Shown: positions 28,823 to 36,382 of the stretch, piece by piece
Position numbering within the stretch: position 1 is the first letter of the stretch
Layout: every line of letters begins with the position of its first letter
From: a virus
Strand: one strand, 5' to 3'
IMG/VR virus record: IMGVR_UViG_3300047317_000454
Coordinates: 1 to 45,004 of that record
DNA length: 45,004 bases
The notes under the pieces: generated by a model
The model's database searches: none
What the model saw: only the letters and a program-made list of their open reading frames with translations
Told to the model about the DNA's origin: nothing
Program-made: the position numbers and the translations under genes

Positions 28823-31696
28823 ATGACCCAGCGCACGCCCCAGCAGATCACCGAGTGGTTCGACGCCAATCAGCATCGGTTCGACGGCCCGACCCAGTAC
28901 CTAGGCACCGAGCCCAATGCGTGGGCCAAGCCGTGGGACGACAACCCGACCCGGCTGCTCATCACGGCGTCGTGGCCGTACAACGCGGCGGCGGGCAACC
29001 AGTCGATCCCTGCCGTGTACAAGACGGTCAACCTCGGGGACGGGCTGCTCGCGGACCGGTACTACCTCCCGGCCACGCCCCGGGACCTCAAGCTGTTCGA
29101 GTCCAACGCCATTCCGATGTTCGGAATCGAGTCCAAGCATGCTGCGATGGACTTCGATGTGGTGTCGACGTCGATCAGCTATTCGGTGCTGATAATGAGC
29201 TTTCACAAGCTGCTCGGAGTATCGGGAATCCCGGGTTCCCGGAAGGTCAGGGAACAGACCCCCGAAGCCTTCCCCATGGTGATGATCGGAGGCCAGATCT
29301 ATGCCAATCCGGAAAGTGTCGCCGGGATCGCGGACGTCATCTTCCTCGGTGAGTGCGAGGATGAGCCTGGGAATCCTGGATTACGCGCAGTTCTCGACCG
29401 TATTACCGCCTTCAAGTCCTCCGGATTGTGGACTGCTGACCGTGTGGCCTGTTACGAAGCTCTCGCACGCGAGTTCAACTTCCTCTACTTCCCCCGCTTC
29501 GTAGACGTCGAATATGCCTACATCGACCGAGGATTGGAGCACCCCTCCAAGCAGGTTGTCGGCTATCGAGCAGTCCTGTCGGGCATGGCGATGCCTTTCG
29601 TCAAACGATTCGTGCATGATCTGGACGCGATACCGCCGCTCGATGACCCGCCGTTGCTGTATGCGAATGTGAGCATGGGTGCGGGCGATCTCGAGGTCGG
29701 CCGGGGCTGCCCGGCGTGGTGCTCGTTCTGTGCCCTGACCTACCGCCAGAAGCCTTATCGGCAGCGGTCGGTCAAGTACGTCACCGACATGGCGCTCGGG
29801 GTGCGGGACAACATGGGGGCGTCCCGGCTGTCGCCGTTCGCCCCGGATACCCCGATGCACACCCAGAAGAAGCAACTCGTCGCATCCCTGGTCCAGAACG
29901 TCTCCGACGAGGTCGACTCCCTGGCGATGCGGGTGGACGACTTCACCGCCGACGACGCCTACATCACGCTGCAGGTCGGGTCCGGCCTGGACGATGTCAC
30001 CCTGGGGCTCGAGGGCAACTCCCAGCGGATGCGGGACCTTGTCGGCAAGGGCCTGACCGATGCCGCCGTGGTGGAGGCGGTCCAGAAGGGGATCACTGCG
30101 GGGATCAAGAAGTTCAAGCTGTTTATGATCTCCGACCTGCCCGGCGAGGACGCCGGTGACGTGATGAAGATCGTCAAGCTGGGCTACGCCCTGGCGGCGG
30201 TGCGGGACAACTCCGGGGTGCCGAACGTCCGTATCCAGTTCTCCTGGACGCCGCTGCTGATCGAGGCCGGGACCCCGTTCCAGTGGTTCGCACCCACCCC
30301 GAAGGTCAGCAAGGAACTACTGGACGTGTGGGAAGAGTTCCGGAAGATCGGCGTCGAGTACAAGGTCGGGGCCAAGGCCGAGCCCAACAAGACGGCGTTC
30401 TTCCAGTTGTGCCAGCGGGCCTCCCGGGAGGTCGGGGACGCCATCACCTCCTGGCTCGAGGACATTCAGCAGGCGTGCTGGGGCGGGGTGCCCCGGGACG
30501 CCAAGGAGAAGCTGACCGAGAAGCTGGTCGAGTTCGGCTTCCTCAACGGCTTCGATGACTGCTTCGATGAGCGAACGCTGATCGACATGTTCGGTTGGGA
30601 GTTCATCGACCAGGGCGTGTCCATCGACCTGCTGTGGCGGACGTTCGTGTCGATGCGGGAGTTCGCGGAGCAGACCGATTCCATCTCGTATGAGGCCACC
30701 CTCGAACCCGGGTACATGGGCAACGAGTGGCTGCAGCGGTGCGACGAAGCCTGCATGGGCCGGTCGTGTGGGGTGTGCTCCGCCGACGACCTCAAGATCC
30801 GCCGGGCCTACGTGGTGGCCGGGAGGTCCGACGACGTCGACCTGGACAAGATCAAGCCCATCGACCAGTCCACCGTGGCCTGCAAGATCCGGGCGAAGCT
30901 CATCAAGCCCGACGACACCCGGCTCGTGGAGAACGACCACTGGCGCTTCGCCGTCCGGCGTGCCGCGTTCCGGGCCGCGACCAAGCTGGGGACGCCGTAC
31001 ACGATCGCCAAGCGGACCATCCGGTTCGCCTCCGACGTGATCGTGCTCAAGGACTGGACGTCCGGGGTGGACTACGTCGAGTTCGGCATGACCGACCGGC
31101 TCGGCCCCGGGGACGCCGAGACATACATCTCATGTATGTCTGATGAGTTGGCCAAGTGGCTGACTCTGTCGACGCTGCCCGACGACTACGCGATCCTGCC
31201 TCCGTACGGCAAGACCATCACCAGCGACATCGACCTCTCGCTCTACGAGCTAGAGGTTGCCGATGACTACACCGCCATACGGACGCACTTGGACCACTGG
31301 GAGGCATCTGAGAGCGTCCGTATGGTCCTACGGAACCCGTCCGGGTACTTCGGGGCCGCTGCGGAGGAAGTCAACGCGAAGGACTACGTGGACGGCATGT
31401 GGCTCAAGGCCGAGGGCTCCCGGCTGCTGCTCAAGATGCTGCTCCGGGGACGGCCGACGCCCTACAACATCCATCAGGTGCTGACCGGCAAGCCGTCGAT
31501 GATCGAGGCCACGGCCAAGCCCGCCGTCCGGCTGGGGATCTTCCTCGGGGTGGACGGGGAGCAACTGGACTGGTTCCGGCCGAACTGCCAGGTGTGCGGG
31601 AATCAGATCCCCACCACCCTGACCGACCGTCCATTCCACGGCGAACTGTGCCCTCAGTGTGCGGATTCCGTTGCGGTGGCGACTGTCTCGGACTAG
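28823..31696 (+). CDS. B12-binding-like radical SAM protein, 957 aa
   Basis: ATG with GGAGGGAGG upstream. Residues about 45-180 resemble a cobalamin-binding domain (FDVVSTSISYSVLIMSFHKL, then MVMIGGQIYANPESVAGIAD, FLGECED). The radical SAM cluster motif is C296-x3-C300-x2-C303 (RGCPAWCSFC). The barrel continues with LGLEGNSQRMRDLVGKGLT and FKLFMISDLPGED, as in the YgiQ/TIGR03960-type group. Residues about 640-665 hold a second Cys cluster (CDEACMGRSCGVCS). Residues about 700-800 may correspond to the DUF2344 domain often fused to that group, and the end carries CQVCG...CPQC. The reaction is unknown; modification of a nucleic acid or a protein is possible. Confidence 0.8.
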   Translation: MTQRTPQQITEWFDANQHRFDGPTQYLGTEPNAWAKPWDDNPTRLLITASWPYNAAAGNQSIPAVYKTVNLGDGLLADRYYLPATPRDLKLFESNAIPMFGIESKHAAMDFDVVSTSISYSVLIMSFHKLLGVSGIPGSRKVREQTPEAFPMVMIGGQIYANPESVAGIADVIFLGECEDEPGNPGLRAVLDRITAFKSSGLWTADRVACYEALAREFNFLYFPRFVDVEYAYIDRGLEHPSKQVVGYRAVLSGMAMPFVKRFVHDLDAIPPLDDPPLLYANVSMGAGDLEVGRGCPAWCSFCALTYRQKPYRQRSVKYVTDMALGVRDNMGASRLSPFAPDTPMHTQKKQLVASLVQNVSDEVDSLAMRVDDFTADDAYITLQVGSGLDDVTLGLEGNSQRMRDLVGKGLTDAAVVEAVQKGITAGIKKFKLFMISDLPGEDAGDVMKIVKLGYALAAVRDNSGVPNVRIQFSWTPLLIEAGTPFQWFAPTPKVSKELLDVWEEFRKIGVEYKVGAKAEPNKTAFFQLCQRASREVGDAITSWLEDIQQACWGGVPRDAKEKLTEKLVEFGFLNGFDDCFDERTLIDMFGWEFIDQGVSIDLLWRTFVSMREFAEQTDSISYEATLEPGYMGNEWLQRCDEACMGRSCGVCSADDLKIRRAYVVAGRSDDVDLDKIKPIDQSTVACKIRAKLIKPDDTRLVENDHWRFAVRRAAFRAATKLGTPYTIAKRTIRFASDVIVLKDWTSGVDYVEFGMTDRLGPGDAETYISCMSDELAKWLTLSTLPDDYAILPPYGKTITSDIDLSLYELEVADDYTAIRTHLDHWEASESVRMVLRNPSGYFGAAAEEVNAKDYVDGMWLKAEGSRLLLKMLLRGRPTPYNIHQVLTGKPSMIEATAKPAVRLGIFLGVDGEQLDWFRPNCQVCGNQIPTTLTDRPFHGELCPQCADSVAVATVSD

Positions 31697-31708
31697 CGGA
31701 GATCATCT

Positions 31709-31716
31709 CCGTATCA
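31709..31716 (+). promoter_or_regulatory. CCGTATCA motif, leaderless type
   Basis: CCGTATCA 13 nt before the ATG at 31722, with no Shine-Dalgarno; same geometry as at 929, 2904 and 16378. Confidence 0.55.
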
Positions 31717-31721
31717 CTGGC

Positions 31722-31967
31722 ATGGAACCCACAGCGATCCTCTTCCCGTTCTCCAAGGCCGCGTCGCCGCACCTGGCCAAGATGGACTTCAACCGTGCCC
31801 GGATGTGGCTGTCCGCCCACCGGAACAACGGTGGTGCCTTCCTCGTGTCGAATGACCGTTTGGACGATGCTGTTGCGTTCGTCTCGGACTACGGACTCAC
31901 CGGGTTCGTGAGCGAGCCCTACCTTGAAGGCTGGGCGATAGTCACCGTTCCGTCGGTAGCCGCCTAG
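31722..31967 (+). CDS. Hypothetical protein, 81 aa
   Basis: Probably leaderless from the ATG fixed by the motif 13 nt upstream. A small alpha/beta protein (DFNRARMWLSAHRNNGGAFL, then EPYLEGWAIVTVPSVAA). No family recognised. Confidence 0.65.
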   Translation: MEPTAILFPFSKAASPHLAKMDFNRARMWLSAHRNNGGAFLVSNDRLDDAVAFVSDYGLTGFVSEPYLEGWAIVTVPSVAA

Positions 31968-31998
31968 TGCCGTAGGGTCTCCCAGTGGGGTGGTTTGC

Positions 31999-32289
31999 AT
32001 GGAGCCGGAAGGCGTATACCGGGACAGATTGGTCCCTTGTTTCGATCCCGAGTGCCCTGGCGTCGCTGAGCCGGAGCGTGACGGGATGCACCGCTACTAC
32101 TCGTGCGTGGTGTGTGGCAGTGAGTTCGGTTGGGAGCAGGTCGAGGACGTCCCCGATGACTCCTGCGGTCTTGGAGTCCCGGAGCCCGTCCGTCGTGCGG
32201 CGAGTGCTCCGGTAGAGGCTCAGTTGACCTACCGGCAGAAGCAGGCCGCACTCGTGCCCCTGACCCTGACGGTTCGGCGTAGTGAGTGA
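31999..32289 (+). CDS. Small Cys-rich protein, 96 aa
   Basis: ATG 31999 preferred; GTG 31990 is in frame. CFDPEC and YYSCVVCGSEFGW provide four Cys for a zinc ribbon within the first 50 residues; the C-terminus is helical. The stop overlaps the start of the dnaX-like gene, so the two are coupled. Confidence 0.6.
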   Translation: MEPEGVYRDRLVPCFDPECPGVAEPERDGMHRYYSCVVCGSEFGWEQVEDVPDDSCGLGVPEPVRRAASAPVEAQLTYRQKQAALVPLTLTVRRSE

Positions 32290-33433
32290 ACTCTGGTCCC
32301 TCAAGTACCGCCCCATGACGTTGGCCGATGTGCAGGGTCAGGGCACGACACCGGTGGTCCTGCAGGCACTCATCACAAGGGGCCAGATCCCTGCTGCCCT
32401 GGTGTTCGCCGGGGTGCGGGGCTCGGGCAAGACGTCCACGGCCCGGATCTTCGGAGCGGCCCTGAACTGCAGCAGTAGCGAGTTCCGGCCGTGCCTGCAG
32501 TGCCCGTCATGCCTGGCGGTCCGGGACGGCATATCCAGCGACGTCATCGAGGTGGACGCCGCCTCGAACAACGGGGTGGAGAACATCCGGAAGTTGCGGG
32601 ACATGGCGGCATACGCCGCGACCGCCGCCTTCCGGATCTTCCTGCTGGACGAAGCACAGTCGATCTCCCCGGCCGGGTGGAACGCCCTGCTCAAGCTGGT
32701 CGAGGAACCCCCGGCGCAGACGATGTTCATCCTGCTGACGACGGAGCCCTCGAAGATCCCCGACACGATCCTGTCCAGGTGTATGAAGTTCGAGTTCCGG
32801 CGTATCCCGTCCCCGGTGATCGTGGAGCGACTGGCCAAGATCGCCGCCAACGAGGGATTCCCGGCGGAGACCGACCTGATCGAGTCCATCGCGGACCGGG
32901 CGCTCGGGTCCATGCGGGACGCCGTCATGTCGCTGAATCAGGCGTACCTCGCTGACGTGACGACGCTGGACGCCTTCCTCGAGATCACCGGCGACTACGA
33001 CTCCGCCCCCGCGATCCTCAAGGCGATGTACTCGGGCAGCATGCCGCTGGCAGCGGAGTTGGTCGACAAACAGTTGTCCCGGACCGGGGACGCCACGGAG
33101 GTGTCCTCCAAGCTCGGGGAGTGTCTGCGGGACCTGCTGGTGCTGATCGGTGGCGGGACGCTGCATCGGCAGTCCGCGTCCCTGGCCGCACGGGTCGAGT
33201 TGGCCAAGATGATCCCGCCCGATCGGGTGCTCGCCGCGATGCAGTTGATCTGGGCCCTCAAGACCCAGATCCGGGGCGTCGAGGACCCCCGGTCGATGCT
33301 GGATATCGTTGTCGCGTTGATGACCGAGACCCTGTCCCGAGCGATCGGCACGGCAACTCCGAAGAGAGATGCGACCCCCGCCGCGATCCCACGGCAGGTG
33401 ACCCTGGAACAGATGAGGGCGGCTCTCACATGA
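32282..33433 (+). CDS. dnaX: DnaX-like clamp-loader ATPase (gamma/tau), 383 aa
   Basis: GTG overlaps the upstream gene. The opening LWSLKYRPMTLADVQGQ is the DnaX start; Walker A is GVRGSGKTS (44-52), the zinc module is C63, C71, C74, C77, and EVDAASNNGVENIRKL and FLLDEAQSISPAGWNALLKL (D123, E124) with EEPP follow. Sensor 1 and the arginine-finger region (TTEPSKIPDTILSRC) are intact. It ends after the collar domain like the gamma form, without tau domains. It is the motor of the loader for the clamp encoded at 26772. Confidence 0.92.
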   Translation: MSELWSLKYRPMTLADVQGQGTTPVVLQALITRGQIPAALVFAGVRGSGKTSTARIFGAALNCSSSEFRPCLQCPSCLAVRDGISSDVIEVDAASNNGVENIRKLRDMAAYAATAAFRIFLLDEAQSISPAGWNALLKLVEEPPAQTMFILLTTEPSKIPDTILSRCMKFEFRRIPSPVIVERLAKIAANEGFPAETDLIESIADRALGSMRDAVMSLNQAYLADVTTLDAFLEITGDYDSAPAILKAMYSGSMPLAAELVDKQLSRTGDATEVSSKLGECLRDLLVLIGGGTLHRQSASLAARVELAKMIPPDRVLAAMQLIWALKTQIRGVEDPRSMLDIVVALMTETLSRAIGTATPKRDATPAAIPRQVTLEQMRAALT

Positions 33434-34365
33434 CGGTGCTGGTGACCGGCGGCAATGGGTTCATCGGGCGGCACACCGTCAGTCGGCTGTTACTCGAAGG
33501 CCACGACGTAGCTGTCCTGGACTGGCACGGGAACCCGCCGATCCCGGGGGCCGAACTCTTCCTCGGGGACACCCGGGACGCCAGTGCGGTGCACGAGGCC
33601 ATGGCCCACGTCGACGGGTTCATCCATCTGGCCGGGGTGCTCGGCACGCAGGAGACCATCAACCAGCCGATCCCGGCGGTCGAGATCAACATCCTCGGGG
33701 CGCTCAACGTCCTGGAAGCCGCCGCGCACTACAAGGTGCCCGGGGTGTTCACCGGGGTCGGCAACCACTGGATGAACAACACCTACTCGATCACCAAGAC
33801 GACGGTCGAGCGGTTCTGTGCGATGTATCGGGACGAGCGGAAGCTGCCCGTGTCGGTGGTCCGGTGCTTCAACGCCTACGGCCCCGGTCAGTCCATCGCC
33901 GCGCCGTTCGGAAGCTCCAAGGTCAGGAAGATCACGCCGTCGTTCGTCTGCCGGGCGCTGCTCGGGGAGGACATCGAGGTGTACGGCGACGGCGAGCAGA
34001 TCATGGACATGATCTACGTCGGGGACATCGTGCATGTGCTGGTGACCACGCTCAAGTACACGATCGAAGAGGGTCCCGCCCCCATCACGTTGGAGGCCGG
34101 GACCGGACGCCGGACGACGGTCAAGGAGATCGCGGAGTTCGTCCTTGATTCGGCCGACTCCAAGTCGAAGGTCACGCACCTGCCGATGCGGCCCGGCGAG
34201 CCCGAGCACGCTGTGGTGTTGGCCGACACCAGCACGCTGGACTACCTGTCGATCCGCTCCGAGGACTTCGTGAGCCTCGAGGAAGGCACGGACTGGACGG
34301 TGGAGTGGTACCGGGACAACTGGCTGCCCGGCTACCAGCGCTCCTTGGAAGGCGCGGCACTGTGA
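33430..34365 (+). CDS. NAD-dependent epimerase/dehydratase (SDR), 311 aa
   Basis: ATG overlaps the dnaX stop. The Rossmann motif TGGNGFIG lies at residues 6-13, HLAGVLGTQET follows, and the catalytic pair YSITK (Y and K four apart) lies near residue 120. VVRCFNAYGPGQ and DMIYVGDIVHV are typical of extended-SDR sugar-nucleotide epimerases and dehydratases. It would make an activated sugar for the glycosyltransferase encoded next. The exact substrate cannot be read from the sequence. Confidence 0.88.
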   Translation: MTVLVTGGNGFIGRHTVSRLLLEGHDVAVLDWHGNPPIPGAELFLGDTRDASAVHEAMAHVDGFIHLAGVLGTQETINQPIPAVEINILGALNVLEAAAHYKVPGVFTGVGNHWMNNTYSITKTTVERFCAMYRDERKLPVSVVRCFNAYGPGQSIAAPFGSSKVRKITPSFVCRALLGEDIEVYGDGEQIMDMIYVGDIVHVLVTTLKYTIEEGPAPITLEAGTGRRTTVKEIAEFVLDSADSKSKVTHLPMRPGEPEHAVVLADTSTLDYLSIRSEDFVSLEEGTDWTVEWYRDNWLPGYQRSLEGAAL

Positions 34366-35120
34366 CCCGCTGTATCGCCATGACGGCGTTCCATCGGCCC
34401 TACTACCTGCGGCCCGTGCTCGACTCGTGGAAGAACGTCCGGGGCATCTCGGACTGGCACTGGCAGTTCCAGATCGAGCCGTCCGACCACCTGTCGTCGG
34501 TGCTGGACGTGATCCACGACTTCCTGACCGACACCAGCCTGGACGCGGAGATCATCGTCAACCCGACCGTCTACGGCCCGCTGGTGAACCCGTGGGAGGC
34601 CGTGGAGTGGGCCTTCCGGCACAACCAGGCCGACTTCGTCGTGTATGCCGAGGACGACGTGGTGGTGTCGGAGGACGTCCTCGAGTACTTCGACTGGGCG
34701 TCGGTGGTCTACGCCGACGCCAGGGTCGGTGCCGTGTGCTCCTGGTCGCAGTCGGAGCCCGATCCGGCCCTGGCCGACGTCGTGGAGACCGGCGGCGACG
34801 GGTTCTTCTCCGCGCATGTCTGGGGGACGTGGCCGGACCGCTGGTACGCCGTCATGCGGGACACCTGGGACAAGGACTACTCGAGTGGCGGTGCCATGGA
34901 CAGCGGGTGGGACTGGCACATCAACAGGCGTGTCTTCCCCGCCGCCGGACTCCAATGCGTAAGGCCCCAGCAGTCACGGTCGAATAACATCGGTGAGTGG
35001 GGCGGTGCCCATCAGCGCCCCGAAGACTTCCCGGCGACGGTCTCCCGGTCCTTCCGGCCGGACCGCCCTCCGGTTGTCTACAAGGAGGCATCCGATGACC
35101 ACGCCACTAGCCCCGCTTGA
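34362..35120 (+). CDS. Putative GT-A fold glycosyltransferase, 252 aa
   Basis: GTG overlaps the epimerase stop. RCIAMTAFHRPYYLRPVLDS at the N-terminus and FVVYAEDDVVVSEDVLEYF (an EDD version of the DxD metal-binding motif, residues about 95-105) are family-like. SSGGAMDSGWDWHINRR in the C-terminal part is where GT-A enzymes bind the acceptor. It may glycosylate phage DNA or a virion protein. The C-terminal 26 nt overlap the next gene. Confidence 0.65.
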   Translation: MTRCIAMTAFHRPYYLRPVLDSWKNVRGISDWHWQFQIEPSDHLSSVLDVIHDFLTDTSLDAEIIVNPTVYGPLVNPWEAVEWAFRHNQADFVVYAEDDVVVSEDVLEYFDWASVVYADARVGAVCSWSQSEPDPALADVVETGGDGFFSAHVWGTWPDRWYAVMRDTWDKDYSSGGAMDSGWDWHINRRVFPAAGLQCVRPQQSRSNNIGEWGGAHQRPEDFPATVSRSFRPDRPPVVYKEASDDHATSPA

Positions 35121-35556
35121 CGATCTGGACGAGGCGTTCACCTGCCCTGCATGGCTGCCCGACAACTTCAAGACCCTCTACGAGAGCCTCGTCGTCCGGA
35201 TGCGCCGGGAGTCCGCCGGTATCCCCATGAACACCGTCCAGGTGCTGCTCATCGAGCGGATCGCGTTCAACTACGTCATCATGCGGTTCCGGGAGAACGC
35301 CCCTGCCGGGGACCCGAATGCGTTCGTCTCTGCGGCCACCCAGAAGGACTTCAACACGTTCTGGTTGGCGATGACCCAGGAGTTCAACAAGGTGCTCAGG
35401 GCCTTCTCGAAGTCCGACCGGGACCTGGCGGTGGCGCAGATGCGGCAGATCGTCACGACGGCCATCAACGCCGAGGTCGCCAGTGTCACGACCCGGAAGG
35501 CGATCATGTCGAAGACCTACGACGGCTTGGTCGAAGTCGGTCTGGTCGATGCCTGA
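35095..35556 (+). CDS. Hypothetical helical protein, candidate small terminase, 153 aa
   Basis: ATG chosen because AAGGAGG lies 6 nt upstream; it begins inside the end of the glycosyltransferase gene. All-helical (PMNTVQVLLIERIAFNYVIM, then TFWLAMTQEFNKVLRAFSKS). Position two genes ahead of the large terminase fits a small terminase or adaptor, but there is no clear DNA-binding motif. Confidence 0.55.
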   Translation: MTTPLAPLDDLDEAFTCPAWLPDNFKTLYESLVVRMRRESAGIPMNTVQVLLIERIAFNYVIMRFRENAPAGDPNAFVSAATQKDFNTFWLAMTQEFNKVLRAFSKSDRDLAVAQMRQIVTTAINAEVASVTTRKAIMSKTYDGLVEVGLVDA

Positions 35557-36382
35557 CCTCAGTCCGCTGGACTCGCTGCCGGAGACCGACCGGCGGCTGG
35601 TGATCGCGTTCGCCGGGTGCTCGCTGGACGAGAAGCCCGGATCGAACTGGGTCCAGAATGTCGGCGGGCTCCCTGAATACATCTGCCGGATCGCCCGGGC
35701 CGTCAAGAAGTCTGGCCACTCCACCTCGCAGGCCATCGCCATCGCGGTCGGCACGGCGAAGCGGTGGGCCCACGGCAGCGGCAAGGTCAACGCCAGCACC
35801 CGGGCCAAGGCTGCTGCGGCCGTGGCGGACTGGGAGCGGAAGAAGGCCCAGTCGCACGCCCAGACCGCCGCCAAGCATGCGGGCCGGGCGACGGTGGCCG
35901 CGTCGGGCCTGTACGGACCCACCTACGAGTACCTGTCGTTGTGCGGGCCCGACTTCAACGTCGACTCGGTCCGGAACGCCTGGAACGCCCAGGAGAGCGC
36001 CCGCCGGGACGCGATCCGACAGGATGCCGTCAACTCGGGTGCCCCCGGGGGTTACGACATCCCCTACGTCCCGTATCGCTACATCAAGGAGATGTGGTCG
36101 AGCTTCCTCATCATCGCGGAGGACGACACCAGCGGGAACGAACTCTGCCAGGTGCCGTACACCGTGGAACCCGACGGGGACGTCGACTTCGGGGACGAGA
36201 CCCCGGTGGTCACGATGTACATCCCGATCCCCATCCCGGACGACGAGACCTTGGAGTCTGCGGCCGACGACGACAGTGCCGGTCCCGATGCCGAGGACGC
36301 CGCCGACGCGGCGTCGGACACCCCAAGCCCGATGCAGCAGAAGCTCGCGCTGATCCGATCTCTGTCACAGTTGGGGACGTGA
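35549..36382 (+). CDS. Hypothetical protein upstream of terminase, 277 aa
   Basis: ATG overlaps the previous gene. Residues about 28-110 (NWVQNVGGLPEYICRIARAV, then AKRWAHGSGKVNASTRAKAA) resemble small helical units found repeatedly in phage head proteins. A central tyrosine-rich region (YDIPYVPYRYIKEMW) and an acidic Asp/Ala tail follow. It directly precedes and overlaps the terminase. The role is unknown; packaging adaptor or head protein are options. Confidence 0.6.
   Translation: MPDLSPLDSLPETDRRLVIAFAGCSLDEKPGSNWVQNVGGLPEYICRIARAVKKSGHSTSQAIAIAVGTAKRWAHGSGKVNASTRAKAAAAVADWERKKAQSHAQTAAKHAGRATVAASGLYGPTYEYLSLCGPDFNVDSVRNAWNAQESARRDAIRQDAVNSGAPGGYDIPYVPYRYIKEMWSSFLIIAEDDTSGNELCQVPYTVEPDGDVDFGDETPVVTMYIPIPIPDDETLESAADDDSAGPDAEDAADAASDTPSPMQQKLALIRSLSQLGT

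Noticed and set aside
35764-36378. 205-residue N-terminal extension of the terminase frame
   Set aside because: It overlaps the well-formed gene at 35549, is Arg/Gly-rich nonsense, and the GTG at 36379 with stop overlap gives a normal-length TerL.
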